Source: Ruminococcus flavefaciens (GTDB lineage: Bacteria > Bacillota > Clostridia > Oscillospirales > Ruminococcaceae). From it: 64,000 nucleotides of DNA. Shown in pieces: positions 7,787-15,961 of this stretch. How positions within the stretch are numbered: the stretch's first letter is position 1; every line of letters starts with the position of its first letter. Below the pieces are notes generated by a model, which saw nothing but the letters and a program-made list of their open reading frames with translations, was not told the DNA's origin and searched no databases. A program made the position numbers and the translations under genes. Location of the stretch: contig DFJW01000018.1 in the NCBI GenBank assembly GCA_002373775.1, positions 52,309-116,308 on the forward strand. The letters run 5' to 3'.

Positions 7787-8695
7787 ATGAAAAAGATCAT
7801 ATCTTTTATATCTGCTGCTGTAATGTCAGCTTCTATGGTGTCCGTCAATGCAATGGCTGAAGACACATCTGAGACACTTCAGCTCTTCTTTGAGGCTGAC
7901 CAGACCGAAGGCATACACATACTCAAAGACGGCACTGTGTACATCAACAGAGCGGATATGAATGAAAATGGCATAGACATCAAAACAAGAGTATACATGG
8001 AAGAGACTCGTAATGATATCGGTATCGTTACTGTAAAATGGAAAGCAAGTACGGATAAGATCACTCTGACTGATATTGTCGATCCCATAACTATCACCGG
8101 TGCTTCACCTTTCAATGAGTTTAAGAAATCTGATTCTATGCTCCTGAGCACAAACACTGTAAAACTGTATCAGGCTGTTACATATAATCTCGGCTTAAAC
8201 TACAGTACGTTCACTTTTACAGGTGATTCTGCCGACGACTATCCGATTGCAGGATTCACGGCAAAAATACCGGCAGATATCGAAGCCGGTACATACTCCA
8301 TATACTTTCCGAATACAGACACTGTATTCAGCGATATCGTATACCGCACAAGTAAGGGCGTGATCGAAGTATTCCCTGAAGGCGATTCTGTCAGACCGCT
8401 GAATATCATCGTTTCCGATCAGAATTACGGTGATGTCAACAACAGCGGCAAAACAGACGGTGTTGACGCTTCTGCCATTCTTGCTGAGTATGCAGAACTT
8501 TCTGCTGAAGGAAAGGGCACAATGACCGAAGAACAAAGCATCATTGCAGATGTGGATTTCAACGGTGCTGTGGATGGCAGAGATGCTTCCATAGTCCTCG
8601 GATACTATGCTTACCTTTCATCTGAAGGAGACCTTCCTCTGCTGGAATATCTTAAAGAACTCAACGGCGGACAGAAACAGGTATCCGAACAATAA
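7787..8695 (+). CDS. Secreted dockerin protein with cohesin-like N-terminal domain
   Basis: A 302-residue exported protein with a signal peptide (cut near residue 24, after NAMA). The middle, about residues 30-210, is beta-rich and ends with a segment like 'IPADIEAGTYSIYF', which resembles cohesin-fold modules; that resemblance is weak. The C-terminus is a type I dockerin with two calcium loops, one starting 'GDVNNSGKTDGVDAS' and one 'ADVDFNGAVDGRDAS'. The dockerin implies docking to a cellulosome scaffoldin. ATG 7787 with SD AGGAGG is preferred over the upstream ATG 7772. Confidence 0.8.
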   Translation: MKKIISFISAAVMSASMVSVNAMAEDTSETLQLFFEADQTEGIHILKDGTVYINRADMNENGIDIKTRVYMEETRNDIGIVTVKWKASTDKITLTDIVDPITITGASPFNEFKKSDSMLLSTNTVKLYQAVTYNLGLNYSTFTFTGDSADDYPIAGFTAKIPADIEAGTYSIYFPNTDTVFSDIVYRTSKGVIEVFPEGDSVRPLNIIVSDQNYGDVNNSGKTDGVDASAILAEYAELSAEGKGTMTEEQSIIADVDFNGAVDGRDASIVLGYYAYLSSEGDLPLLEYLKELNGGQKQVSEQ

Positions 8696-8710
8696 ACGAA
8701 CATATACGAT

Positions 8711-8752
8711 GATCCCGGGAACAGTTAAGCATCTGTTCCCGGGATCTTTTTA
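8711..8752 (+). terminator. Terminator after dockerin gene
   Basis: A 14-bp stem GATCCCGGGAACAG / CTGTTCCCGGGATC with an 8-nt loop and a T run. Confidence 0.9.
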
Positions 8753-8788
8753 TTATTAATTCCCTGTCTGCCGATCAGCAGCCCCATA

Positions 8789-9241
8789 TCATTTACCCTG
8801 TGTACTTGTTACAAACAGCTGTTCGGTATTTCCGAAAATGGTTTTATAGTATCCAAGAAGAGAGAAACCGTATTTCTCATACAAGCCCTTCTCACCGCTC
8901 ATTATATAAACGGAACCGAATCCGTTCTCACCGGCGTATGAAATAACGTTCTGGATAAGCGATCCGGAAAGTCTGTTTCCGCGGTATGCTTCATCAACAA
9001 ACACGCTGCCGATAAACGGAGAGAAGCTATATTCGTCGGAGATCTCGTCTTTCTCCGTAAAAGTGCAGAAACCAGCTATCTGTCTGCCGTTATAAGCTAT
9101 GAACACTCTTTCCCAGCCGCGGAATATATCTTTCTTCATCTGTTCCGCCAGGTAATGTCCTCCGCGCCATGAACAGTTTTCAGCATATCGTATAGTCTCA
9201 TCCCAAAGGATATGTCTGCTTGTAACTGCGATTATCTTCAT
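8789..9241 (-). CDS. GNAT-family N-acetyltransferase
   Basis: About 150 residues with the GNAT core: a beta strand 'IGSVFVDEAYRG' followed by the acetyl-CoA loop 'RGNRLSGSLIQ' and the C-terminal 'YEKYGF' motif. The substrate is unknown. ATG 9241 behind a GAGGAG-type SD is preferred to an ATG nine codons upstream. It is the last gene of the run with the Bce-like module, 28 nt after the permease, so it may be co-transcribed and contribute to peptide or antibiotic resistance; that is inferred from context only. Confidence 0.85.
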   Translation of the reverse strand: MKIIAVTSRHILWDETIRYAENCSWRGGHYLAEQMKKDIFRGWERVFIAYNGRQIAGFCTFTEKDEISDEYSFSPFIGSVFVDEAYRGNRLSGSLIQNVISYAGENGFGSVYIMSGEKGLYEKYGFSLLGYYKTIFGNTEQLFVTSTQGK

Positions 9242-9269
9242 AGATCTCTCCTCTGTAAATAGTTTCATA

Positions 9270-11321
9270 TCATTTTCTGTTTCTTATTATTGAACGGCTG
9301 CAAAAATATGTTATAAGCATGTAGCCGCCGTATATCAGGATTATTATTGCTGAGGTGGATAATACGGATAATAGTATTTTGTCAGAACCAAAGACCTCAA
9401 GTATGAGCTTTGCAAATTTCATGCCGAATATCGAGTGTATGCAAGCAAGTATCAGCGGAAGGAGGAAGAAGATCAGCGTCTGTATAAACAGTGAGCCTGA
9501 TATGCTCTTATCTTCCACGCCAAGCTTGCGGAGCATGTCATATCTGCTTATGCTGTCAACACTGTCTGAGAGTTCTTTCAGTGCAAGCAATGCACCGCAT
9601 GCGATGAGGAATATAAGTCCGGTATACATGCCTAAGAATGTCACAAGTGCTCCGACACCGATGGATGAATCACGAAGGGAAAGCCTTGAATCATAATAAG
9701 TTGACAGCGAAACATTTTCATAATTGTCAAGCACATAGTTCGACACCCCGACGATCACTTCATCATGTACTCTGTCTTCGATCTCACGTTTTTCGTTTTT
9801 GTCGCTGGTATTATACTGACCAAAGAAATGTTTTGTCATAAGGCCTTCACTTTTGACCACGCTGTCCGGGACCACAAGTTCTCCTGCTGTCGTCGGTGCA
9901 GCATCAAGATCAACGCCAATGTCGATCGGTCTGCTGAACGCCGGTTTGAGTGTGTGGCCGTTGCACACTATCTCACACCCGTCTTCGGCAGCAGCTGTCA
10001 AGCTCTGTTTCATACTCTCAACGTTGCAAAGTACAGCATACTCATCATCTGCAAGTTCTATCTCATCACAGCCGTACAGGCGCATCAGATCGTTGAATTC
10101 ACTGAGTTTATATGTTAAAACACCGGATTCGATATCAGGGTAGAATATGGAATTCTTCATCTCATCTGCATGATCTCCCAGAATATCGCTGAATAACATG
10201 CTCCTGTTATAGTAAGAAGTTATGCAGGCGTGATCGCTGAAGTACTCATCAATGTCCACACCGCTCTCTCTGAATAATTCAACAGGATCCTCAAACACAG
10301 CTTCATCCGTATCACGGACGGTATAGTAAGAGTATTCAAAATCGGTGCGGCAGCATTTGTTCATGTTATCATCAAGCGATCTCTTTATGAAAAATGCTGC
10401 TGACAAAGTGCATATCGTCACAAAAAGCATCAGGCATATCACCGTCATGGAGAAAACCATTGTGTTGACCTTGCTGCTGAGCTGACGGAATGTAAAGCTG
10501 CCAAGGCCTCTGTAGTATATGCCCTTCAGCGACATGAAAATGCGCAGGAGAAGTCCTGATACGGACCAGAAAATAAAGAATGTGGATACAGCTCCCAGAC
10601 CTATGCTGAGTAACAGCCTTTTTTCGGTGATCTGTCTGAAGCTGCCGGTAACAATGTCGTATGCGTAGGCGAGAGCAAGTACAGCTGCTATAAATACCGC
10701 AACGCATACCCATGGATTCTTCGCCTTCATCTTTTCCGAGCGCCTGCCGGACTGCATGAGCGTGATGAGACGGCATTTGCTGATGCTTACGGTATTGAAC
10801 AGCATCACTATAAGATACATTATGCCGAAGTAAATGATCGTTTTTGCAACAGCTTCTCCGGATAATGTGAACCTGTAATCAGACATATCAGCTTCAAACA
10901 TATTCACAACCAGTGCGCTCATGAGCTGTGAGATGCATATTCCCAAGATCAGTCCGACCGCAAGTGAACCGATGCCGATGATAAGTGTCTCTACCAGAAG
11001 GATAGCGGATATCCTGCTCTTGCCCATTCCAAGAGTGAGATACAGGGCAAATTCCTTATTTCTGCGTTTCATAAGAAATCTGCTGGCATAGACTATCAGC
11101 AGTCCGAGTACTACTGCTACGAATACGCTTACGCCTGAAAGTGCGTATTCAAGTGTGTCGATCATTTCTCTCGTGTCCTGGGATACCTGCATGTATACAG
11201 TCTGAGAAGAGATAGCATTGAACACATAGAATACTGATACGCCAATTATGAGTGTGAAGAAATATATCGCGTAATCACGAAGGCTTCTGCGGATATTGCC
11301 GACCGAGAGCTTAAAGAGCAT
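9270..11321 (-). CDS. BceB-like ABC permease (FtsX domains, large extracellular domain)
   Basis: A 683-residue integral membrane protein. A first TM lies near residue 20, an FtsX-type bundle follows, then TMs around residues 200-330, a soluble region of about 200 residues (roughly 330-550) and three final TMs. This is the 10-TM layout of BceB permeases, whose outer domain contacts antimicrobial peptides and the kinase. The start MLFKLSVGNI is preceded by SD GGAGGTGA and overlaps the ATPase stop by 11 bases. It is probably the transport half of a peptide-detoxification module with the next three genes. Confidence 0.85.
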   Translation of the reverse strand: MLFKLSVGNIRRSLRDYAIYFFTLIIGVSVFYVFNAISSQTVYMQVSQDTREMIDTLEYALSGVSVFVAVVLGLLIVYASRFLMKRRNKEFALYLTLGMGKSRISAILLVETLIIGIGSLAVGLILGICISQLMSALVVNMFEADMSDYRFTLSGEAVAKTIIYFGIMYLIVMLFNTVSISKCRLITLMQSGRRSEKMKAKNPWVCVAVFIAAVLALAYAYDIVTGSFRQITEKRLLLSIGLGAVSTFFIFWSVSGLLLRIFMSLKGIYYRGLGSFTFRQLSSKVNTMVFSMTVICLMLFVTICTLSAAFFIKRSLDDNMNKCCRTDFEYSYYTVRDTDEAVFEDPVELFRESGVDIDEYFSDHACITSYYNRSMLFSDILGDHADEMKNSIFYPDIESGVLTYKLSEFNDLMRLYGCDEIELADDEYAVLCNVESMKQSLTAAAEDGCEIVCNGHTLKPAFSRPIDIGVDLDAAPTTAGELVVPDSVVKSEGLMTKHFFGQYNTSDKNEKREIEDRVHDEVIVGVSNYVLDNYENVSLSTYYDSRLSLRDSSIGVGALVTFLGMYTGLIFLIACGALLALKELSDSVDSISRYDMLRKLGVEDKSISGSLFIQTLIFFLLPLILACIHSIFGMKFAKLILEVFGSDKILLSVLSTSAIIILIYGGYMLITYFCSRSIIRNRK

Positions 11322-12075
11322 CGCTGACGTCACCTCCCAGAAGTGTAACAACATCAATGATCTTGTCGAAGAACTGCTTGCGGCTGTCATCACCGCGGCA
11401 TATCTCATGGAACAGCTTTCCGTCCTTGATGAACAGTACTCTGCCTGCATAGCTTGCAGTAAACGAATCATGTGTTACCATCATGATAGTTGCCTGACGT
11501 TCGCGGTTAAGGTAACAGAATCGCTCAAGCAGCATTTTGGCTGCCTTTGAATCAAGCGCACCTGTGGGTTCATCTGCGAGCACGAGTTGAGGTTCGGTAA
11601 CTATCGCTCTTGCTGAAGCTACACGCTGCTTCTGACCGCCTGACATCTGATATGGATACTTCTTCAGAATATCGGTTATGTCCAGCTGCTCGGCAACAAG
11701 TTTGACTGCCTTTTCTATCTCAGAAGGCTTCACTTTCTGAATTGAAAGTGCAAGTGCGATATTTTCGTATGCCGTCATAGTATCAAGGAGATTGAAGTCC
11801 TGAAATATGAATCCCAGATTCTCACGGCGGAAACGGCTTAGCTGCTTTCCTCTGAGTGCTGTCAGATCTGTTCCGCCGAGGGATATTTTTCCGGCTGTTA
11901 CACGGTCTATGGTGGAAATGCAGTTGAGCAGAGTGGTCTTTCCGCTTCCTGAAGCTCCCATTATCGCAAGGAACTCTCCTTTATTGACTGAAAAGGAGAT
12001 ATCATCTATAGCCTTGGTAAGGCTCGACTTATTTCCGTAGTATTTTTCAATGTTTCTGATCTCAAGTAATGACAT
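11311..12075 (-). CDS. BceA-like ABC transporter ATPase
   Basis: A 254-residue cytoplasmic ATPase. It has Walker A GASGSGKTT near residue 41, a Q-loop 'FIFQDFNLLD', the signature 'MSGGQKQRVASARA', Walker B 'LVLADEPTGALD' and a His switch 'MVTHD'. It is the usual MacB/BceA-type partner of the overlapping permease. The start follows SD AAGGAGG. The kinase gene ends 85 nt upstream, and a TATA-like sequence (TATAATATAG on the minus strand near 12105) may give the transporter its own promoter, as in bce operons. Confidence 0.9.
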   Translation of the reverse strand: MSLLEIRNIEKYYGNKSSLTKAIDDISFSVNKGEFLAIMGASGSGKTTLLNCISTIDRVTAGKISLGGTDLTALRGKQLSRFRRENLGFIFQDFNLLDTMTAYENIALALSIQKVKPSEIEKAVKLVAEQLDITDILKKYPYQMSGGQKQRVASARAIVTEPQLVLADEPTGALDSKAAKMLLERFCYLNRERQATIMMVTHDSFTASYAGRVLFIKDGKLFHEICRGDDSRKQFFDKIIDVVTLLGGDVSDAL

Positions 12076-12159
12076 TGTTTTTCCTCCTTTGTTATTATGA
12101 CTATATTATATACCCTGATGTCCTCAAAGTCACGCTTTCAATGTTGCACAACCTTACAA

Positions 12160-13185
12160 TTATGTAAGATTGCCGCCGAGGCGAAACATATCATTTTTGC
12201 CGAAAGTTATAGTTATCTCTGTATATCGTCCCTGATCGGATGTCACAGCGATGCTGTGTCCGAGCCTGTCACAGAGGCTTTTTACTATATAAAGTCCCAT
12301 TCCGGTGGACCTTGCCCTGCTGCGACCGTTTGCGCCTGTAAATGACTTTTCGAAGATATACGGTATATCAGCAGCCGGTATGCCAATACCGTTGTCACGG
12401 AAATGTAGTTCGGTCCTGTCGCTCATTTCTTCTGCTGTAACTGTTATCTCCGGTGTACGGTCAGCTGAAAAGTATTTCATACTGTTGCTGAGCAGCTGAC
12501 CGAGGATGTATTCAAGCCACTTAGAATCTGTCATTACATTGACATCAAGCCCTTTTGATGAAAGTGTCACTTCTGACTGCAAGAGGACTTCGCGGTGCTT
12601 CATTGCGATATTTGTAAACGCACGTTTGAGTGAAGTTTCCTTTATCACATAGTCCTTCTCAGCATTCTCACTGCGGACATAGTACAGCACATTTTCAACG
12701 TAGTCGTCGATGCGTTTAAGCTGTGATACATATTTTTCACCCTGCTCTCCGTCATTGTGACACATCAGCATCAAGCTTGATATAGGCAGCTTTATTTCAT
12801 GTACCCAGAGTTCTATATACTCGCGGAAATCAGAAGAGCTGCGCTTGAATCCGGCTATGTTCTCGCACATAGATTTTGAAGTTTCGCGCATCACTTCATA
12901 TATCAGCTCACCCTCTGCAAAAGAAGGCGGTTCAAGTGTTTCCGGGAGCAGGTACTTCTTGTCAAGTTCGCTGAGATTAGTCTCCAGCTGGGAATAAAAG
13001 CCGTGCTTGCGGATGTATTCAATGATGAGTCTGAGTATTGAGGCTGCAAAATATATGATCGTCACAGCAGCGATGAGTTCACCGTCAGCATTGAACGCCA
13101 GCATCAATACCAGTATTATCACCCACGATATAAACGTAATAACTGCTGCTCCAGCCTTGTCGAGAATAAGTTTTGTGAATCTCAT
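12160..13185 (-). CDS. Bce-type intramembrane-sensing histidine kinase
   Basis: A 341-residue kinase. Two closely spaced TMs (about 12-32 and 37-57) with almost no outer loop mark an intramembrane-sensing kinase, which detects through its partner transporter. The H box is 'WVHEIKLPISS' near residue 129. Downstream are an N box, G1 'DNGIGIPAADIPYIFEKSF' and G2 'GMGLYIVKSL'. The ATG overlaps the response regulator stop (ATGA), so the two are translationally coupled. Confidence 0.9.
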   Translation of the reverse strand: MRFTKLILDKAGAAVITFISWVIILVLMLAFNADGELIAAVTIIYFAASILRLIIEYIRKHGFYSQLETNLSELDKKYLLPETLEPPSFAEGELIYEVMRETSKSMCENIAGFKRSSSDFREYIELWVHEIKLPISSLMLMCHNDGEQGEKYVSQLKRIDDYVENVLYYVRSENAEKDYVIKETSLKRAFTNIAMKHREVLLQSEVTLSSKGLDVNVMTDSKWLEYILGQLLSNSMKYFSADRTPEITVTAEEMSDRTELHFRDNGIGIPAADIPYIFEKSFTGANGRSRARSTGMGLYIVKSLCDRLGHSIAVTSDQGRYTEITITFGKNDMFRLGGNLT

Positions 13186-13844
13186 ATGAGTATATACCCC
13201 TGTTTTTTTCGTGTTTCTATGGAGTCCGGCAGTCCGAATTCTGCAAGCTTTGAGCGCAGCCTGCTTATATTCACGGAAAGCGCATTGTCATTGATGTACT
13301 CTTCATTGTCCCAGAGTGCGGTCATCAGCACATCTCTTGTAACGATCTCTCCCTGTTTTTCTAAAAGCTGACTGAAGATTATCATTTCGTTCTTTGTTAA
13401 TATTAGTTCACGGCTGCCGTCGGATATGCTGCCCTTGGAATGATTTATACTTAGCCCTCTGTAAGAAGAGCGCTGAACAGTCCGTGCAGTCCGCTTCAGT
13501 ACAGCTGATATCCTCAGCAGCAGTATAGTCGGATTATACGGCTTGGTTATGTAGTCATCAGCGCCATAACTCATAGACAGCACTTCGTCTGTCTCGGAAT
13601 CTCTGCTGGTCACCATGATGACAGGTAAGCTGCTTTCGCGTCTCAGTTCGCGCAGAAGCATCTCTCCGTTCATATGAGGCAGATTGATATCAAGGAGCAG
13701 AAGGTCAGGGGATTCCTCCGAGATCTGCGTCAGCGGATCTTCGAATCTTGTGAGACAAGCTGTCGTATATCCTGCATTTTTCAGCAGTTCTTCAAGGGCA
13801 TCCCTTATCGGGATATCATCCTCAGCGATCATAATTTTATTCAT
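13182..13844 (-). CDS. OmpR-family response regulator (BceR-like)
   Basis: 220 residues. The receiver domain has acidic residues D9/D10, phospho-acceptor D52 in 'LLLDINLP', a Thr in 'VTSRD' and a Lys in 'YITKPYN'. The C-terminal winged helix (about 125-220) ends with 'SIETRKKQGYIL'. It is the first gene of the minus-strand module, with SD GGAGG. It probably activates the ABC pair downstream. Confidence 0.92.
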   Translation of the reverse strand: MNKIMIAEDDIPIRDALEELLKNAGYTTACLTRFEDPLTQISEESPDLLLLDINLPHMNGEMLLRELRRESSLPVIMVTSRDSETDEVLSMSYGADDYITKPYNPTILLLRISAVLKRTARTVQRSSYRGLSINHSKGSISDGSRELILTKNEMIIFSQLLEKQGEIVTRDVLMTALWDNEEYINDNALSVNISRLRSKLAEFGLPDSIETRKKQGYILI

Positions 13845-13948
13845 TTTCTGTACCTCCGATCACAACTATACCATTATAACATATTATTCCGGAAAGAGCA
13901 ACGGATACGCGAAGTAACATCAGTCTGATATTTTTTTCACATTTTCCC

Positions 13949-13977
13949 TTTACAAATCCAGCCTTATGATGTATAAT
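13949..13977 (+). promoter_or_regulatory. Promoter of thrH
   Basis: -35 TTTACA (13949-13954), 17-bp spacer, -10 TATAAT (13972-13977). Confidence 0.7.
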
Positions 13978-14013
13978 AGAAAAGTAATCATTTTCTGATC
14001 GGAGGAAATCAAA

Positions 14014-14616
14014 ATGTATATAACTTGTCTTGACCTTGAAGGAGTTCTCGTTCCTGAGATATGGATAGCATTTGCAGAAGCAAGCGGTATCCCGGAGCTT
14101 AAAAGGACCACCCGTGATGAGCCGGATTATGATAAGCTCATGAAATGGAGACTCGGTATCCTCAAAGAACACGGTCTTGGTCTCAAAGAAATACAGGAAA
14201 CTATCGAAAAGATCAATCCCATGCCGGGAGCAAAGAAGTTCCTTGACGAACTTCGTTCGCTCTGTCAGGTAATTATCATCAGTGATACATTTACTCAGTT
14301 TGCTGCACCTCTTATGAAGAAGCTCGGCATGCCCACAATTTTCTGCAACACTCTCGAAGTTGCCGAAAACGGAGAGATAACAGGATTCAGGATGCGCTGT
14401 GAGCAGTCTAAACTCACAACAGTCAAGGCTCTTCAGTCCATAGGCTATGACACGATCGCCAGCGGTGACAGCTATAATGATCTCGGAATGATACTTGCCA
14501 GCAAAGCAGGCTTCCTTTTCAGAAGCACTGAGCAGATCAAGAAGGATCATCCTGAACTTCCTGCATTTGAGACATATGATGAACTTCTCAACGCAGTAAA
14601 GGAAGCAATAAAGTAA
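14014..14616 (+). CDS. thrH: ThrH phosphoserine phosphatase/homoserine phosphotransferase
   Basis: A 200-residue HAD-superfamily enzyme. Motif I is 'CLDLEGVLVPE' with the nucleophile D, motif II 'IISDTF', and motif IV 'ASGDSYNDLGM'. This matches ThrH, which dephosphorylates phosphoserine (serine synthesis) and can pass phosphate to homoserine. The variant 'DLEG' in motif I, instead of 'DxDG', is typical of ThrH. It stands alone between its promoter and a terminator. Confidence 0.9.
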   Translation: MYITCLDLEGVLVPEIWIAFAEASGIPELKRTTRDEPDYDKLMKWRLGILKEHGLGLKEIQETIEKINPMPGAKKFLDELRSLCQVIIISDTFTQFAAPLMKKLGMPTIFCNTLEVAENGEITGFRMRCEQSKLTTVKALQSIGYDTIASGDSYNDLGMILASKAGFLFRSTEQIKKDHPELPAFETYDELLNAVKEAIK

Positions 14617-14640
14617 GATAAATACTGCATGTAAGATCAA

Positions 14641-14677
14641 AAAGGCAGATACTTCACAAAGAAGTATCTGCCTTTTA
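14641..14677. terminator. Bidirectional terminator between thrH and solute-binding gene
   Basis: A perfect 15-bp stem (AAAGGCAGATACTTC 14641-14655 with its complement 14661-14675). A/T-rich flanks serve both converging genes. Confidence 0.9.
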
Positions 14678-14698
14678 TCATTTCAGTCAAGTGCTGGA

Positions 14699-15961
14699 TC
14701 AGGAGAAGAATTCTCCGATCTCAGCGTACAATGCGTCAGCAGATTCATCAATATCTGCCCCGTCGAATACAACAGCTTTGGCATATGAGAAGAATACATC
14801 AATAAGGCTGCTGTTTTCAAGTATGGTGGGAAGCTGAGGGAGAATGTACTTATCCATTTCCTGATATGCAGTATACTGCAAGCCTTCGAGCATATTTGCC
14901 GACTTTATGTAATCGCGGGCAGCAGAACTGAGCGGGATACCTTTTTCAACGCCCTGGAGCAGAGCCATTTCTTCACTGTTGAGCAGGAAGTTGAGAAGCA
15001 TCGCAGCTTCTTCAGGATGAGCGGTATGTTTGCTTATAGCGTACATAGTGGCAGGCTTTACATACCAGCCTGTACCAGTCTCGCTGCCAGCCATAGCCGT
15101 ATATGGAGCGACCTGAATATCTCTTCCGTTTTCAATAGCAGCGCCGAAATAATTGTTGGCATCACTTACCCATGCAACAGAACCTGCGTATTCCTCATTG
15201 TCAAGGCGGAGGCGCTCATAGCGCTCGACGGGCGGAAGCACGCCTTCATCTACGAGTTTCTTATAGAAAGTGAGCATTTCAGCGAATTCCTCTTTGCCGA
15301 AATTCAGCTTTCTGCGGGCATTCAGAAATGTCTTGCCTGACTTCTGTTCAGCGTAAGTCTCAAGGTAGAGCCACATTGACTTCTTGGCAGCACTGAGAGG
15401 ATAGATGCCGTCCTTTGACATCACCTTTGCTGCATTGAAAAAGTCATCCCATGTTTTGGGAATATCAAGACCGTATTTGTCAAAAATGGTCTTGTTTATG
15501 TAGACGGTTTCTGCATTCATAGCGATCGGAACAGCATTGAGCTTTCCGTTCCTGTAGCCGTAGCTGAGGGATTTATCGGATATATATGAGAGGTTGAGTG
15601 TTGAGTTGAGAGCACCGAGGTCATAATAACCTTCGCCGTCAGCAGAATATGTATCGAGCCAGCCGTAGTTTATCTGCATGACATCAGATTCGGTATTTGA
15701 ATTCATCCATACCTGATTTCTCATCTCGAAACCGGACCATTCCGAATAATTGCAGCTGACTTTGATGTCCGGGTGGAGCTCTTCGAATTTTTCAACAGCT
15801 TCAAGAGTGTATTTGTTTCTTGCATCGTTTCCCCACCAGGAGAATGATATCTCGATCTGCTGCTCCTGTGATTCTACTACGGAGTCCTCAGCACATGAAA
15901 CAAATGATGTGAGCATGACTGCGGCACACATTCCGGCAGCTGCTTTTTTGATTATGTTCAT
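14699..15961 (-). CDS. Family 1 extracellular solute-binding lipoprotein
   Basis: A 420-residue lipoprotein (lipobox ending at Cys23, FVSC). It has the sugar-type binding-protein layout, with 'ISFSWWGNDARN' early and 'YADGEGYYDL'-like and 'VPIAMNAETVYINK' segments. No ABC permease or ATPase is adjacent. Its ATG overlaps the stop of the upstream sensor gene by 4 bases (ATGA), so the two are made together. The likely role is to bind an outer ligand, perhaps a sugar or oligosaccharide, and present it to the sensor, or to serve a permease encoded elsewhere. Confidence 0.85.
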   Translation of the reverse strand: MNIIKKAAAGMCAAVMLTSFVSCAEDSVVESQEQQIEISFSWWGNDARNKYTLEAVEKFEELHPDIKVSCNYSEWSGFEMRNQVWMNSNTESDVMQINYGWLDTYSADGEGYYDLGALNSTLNLSYISDKSLSYGYRNGKLNAVPIAMNAETVYINKTIFDKYGLDIPKTWDDFFNAAKVMSKDGIYPLSAAKKSMWLYLETYAEQKSGKTFLNARRKLNFGKEEFAEMLTFYKKLVDEGVLPPVERYERLRLDNEEYAGSVAWVSDANNYFGAAIENGRDIQVAPYTAMAGSETGTGWYVKPATMYAISKHTAHPEEAAMLLNFLLNSEEMALLQGVEKGIPLSSAARDYIKSANMLEGLQYTAYQEMDKYILPQLPTILENSSLIDVFFSYAKAVVFDGADIDESADALYAEIGEFFS

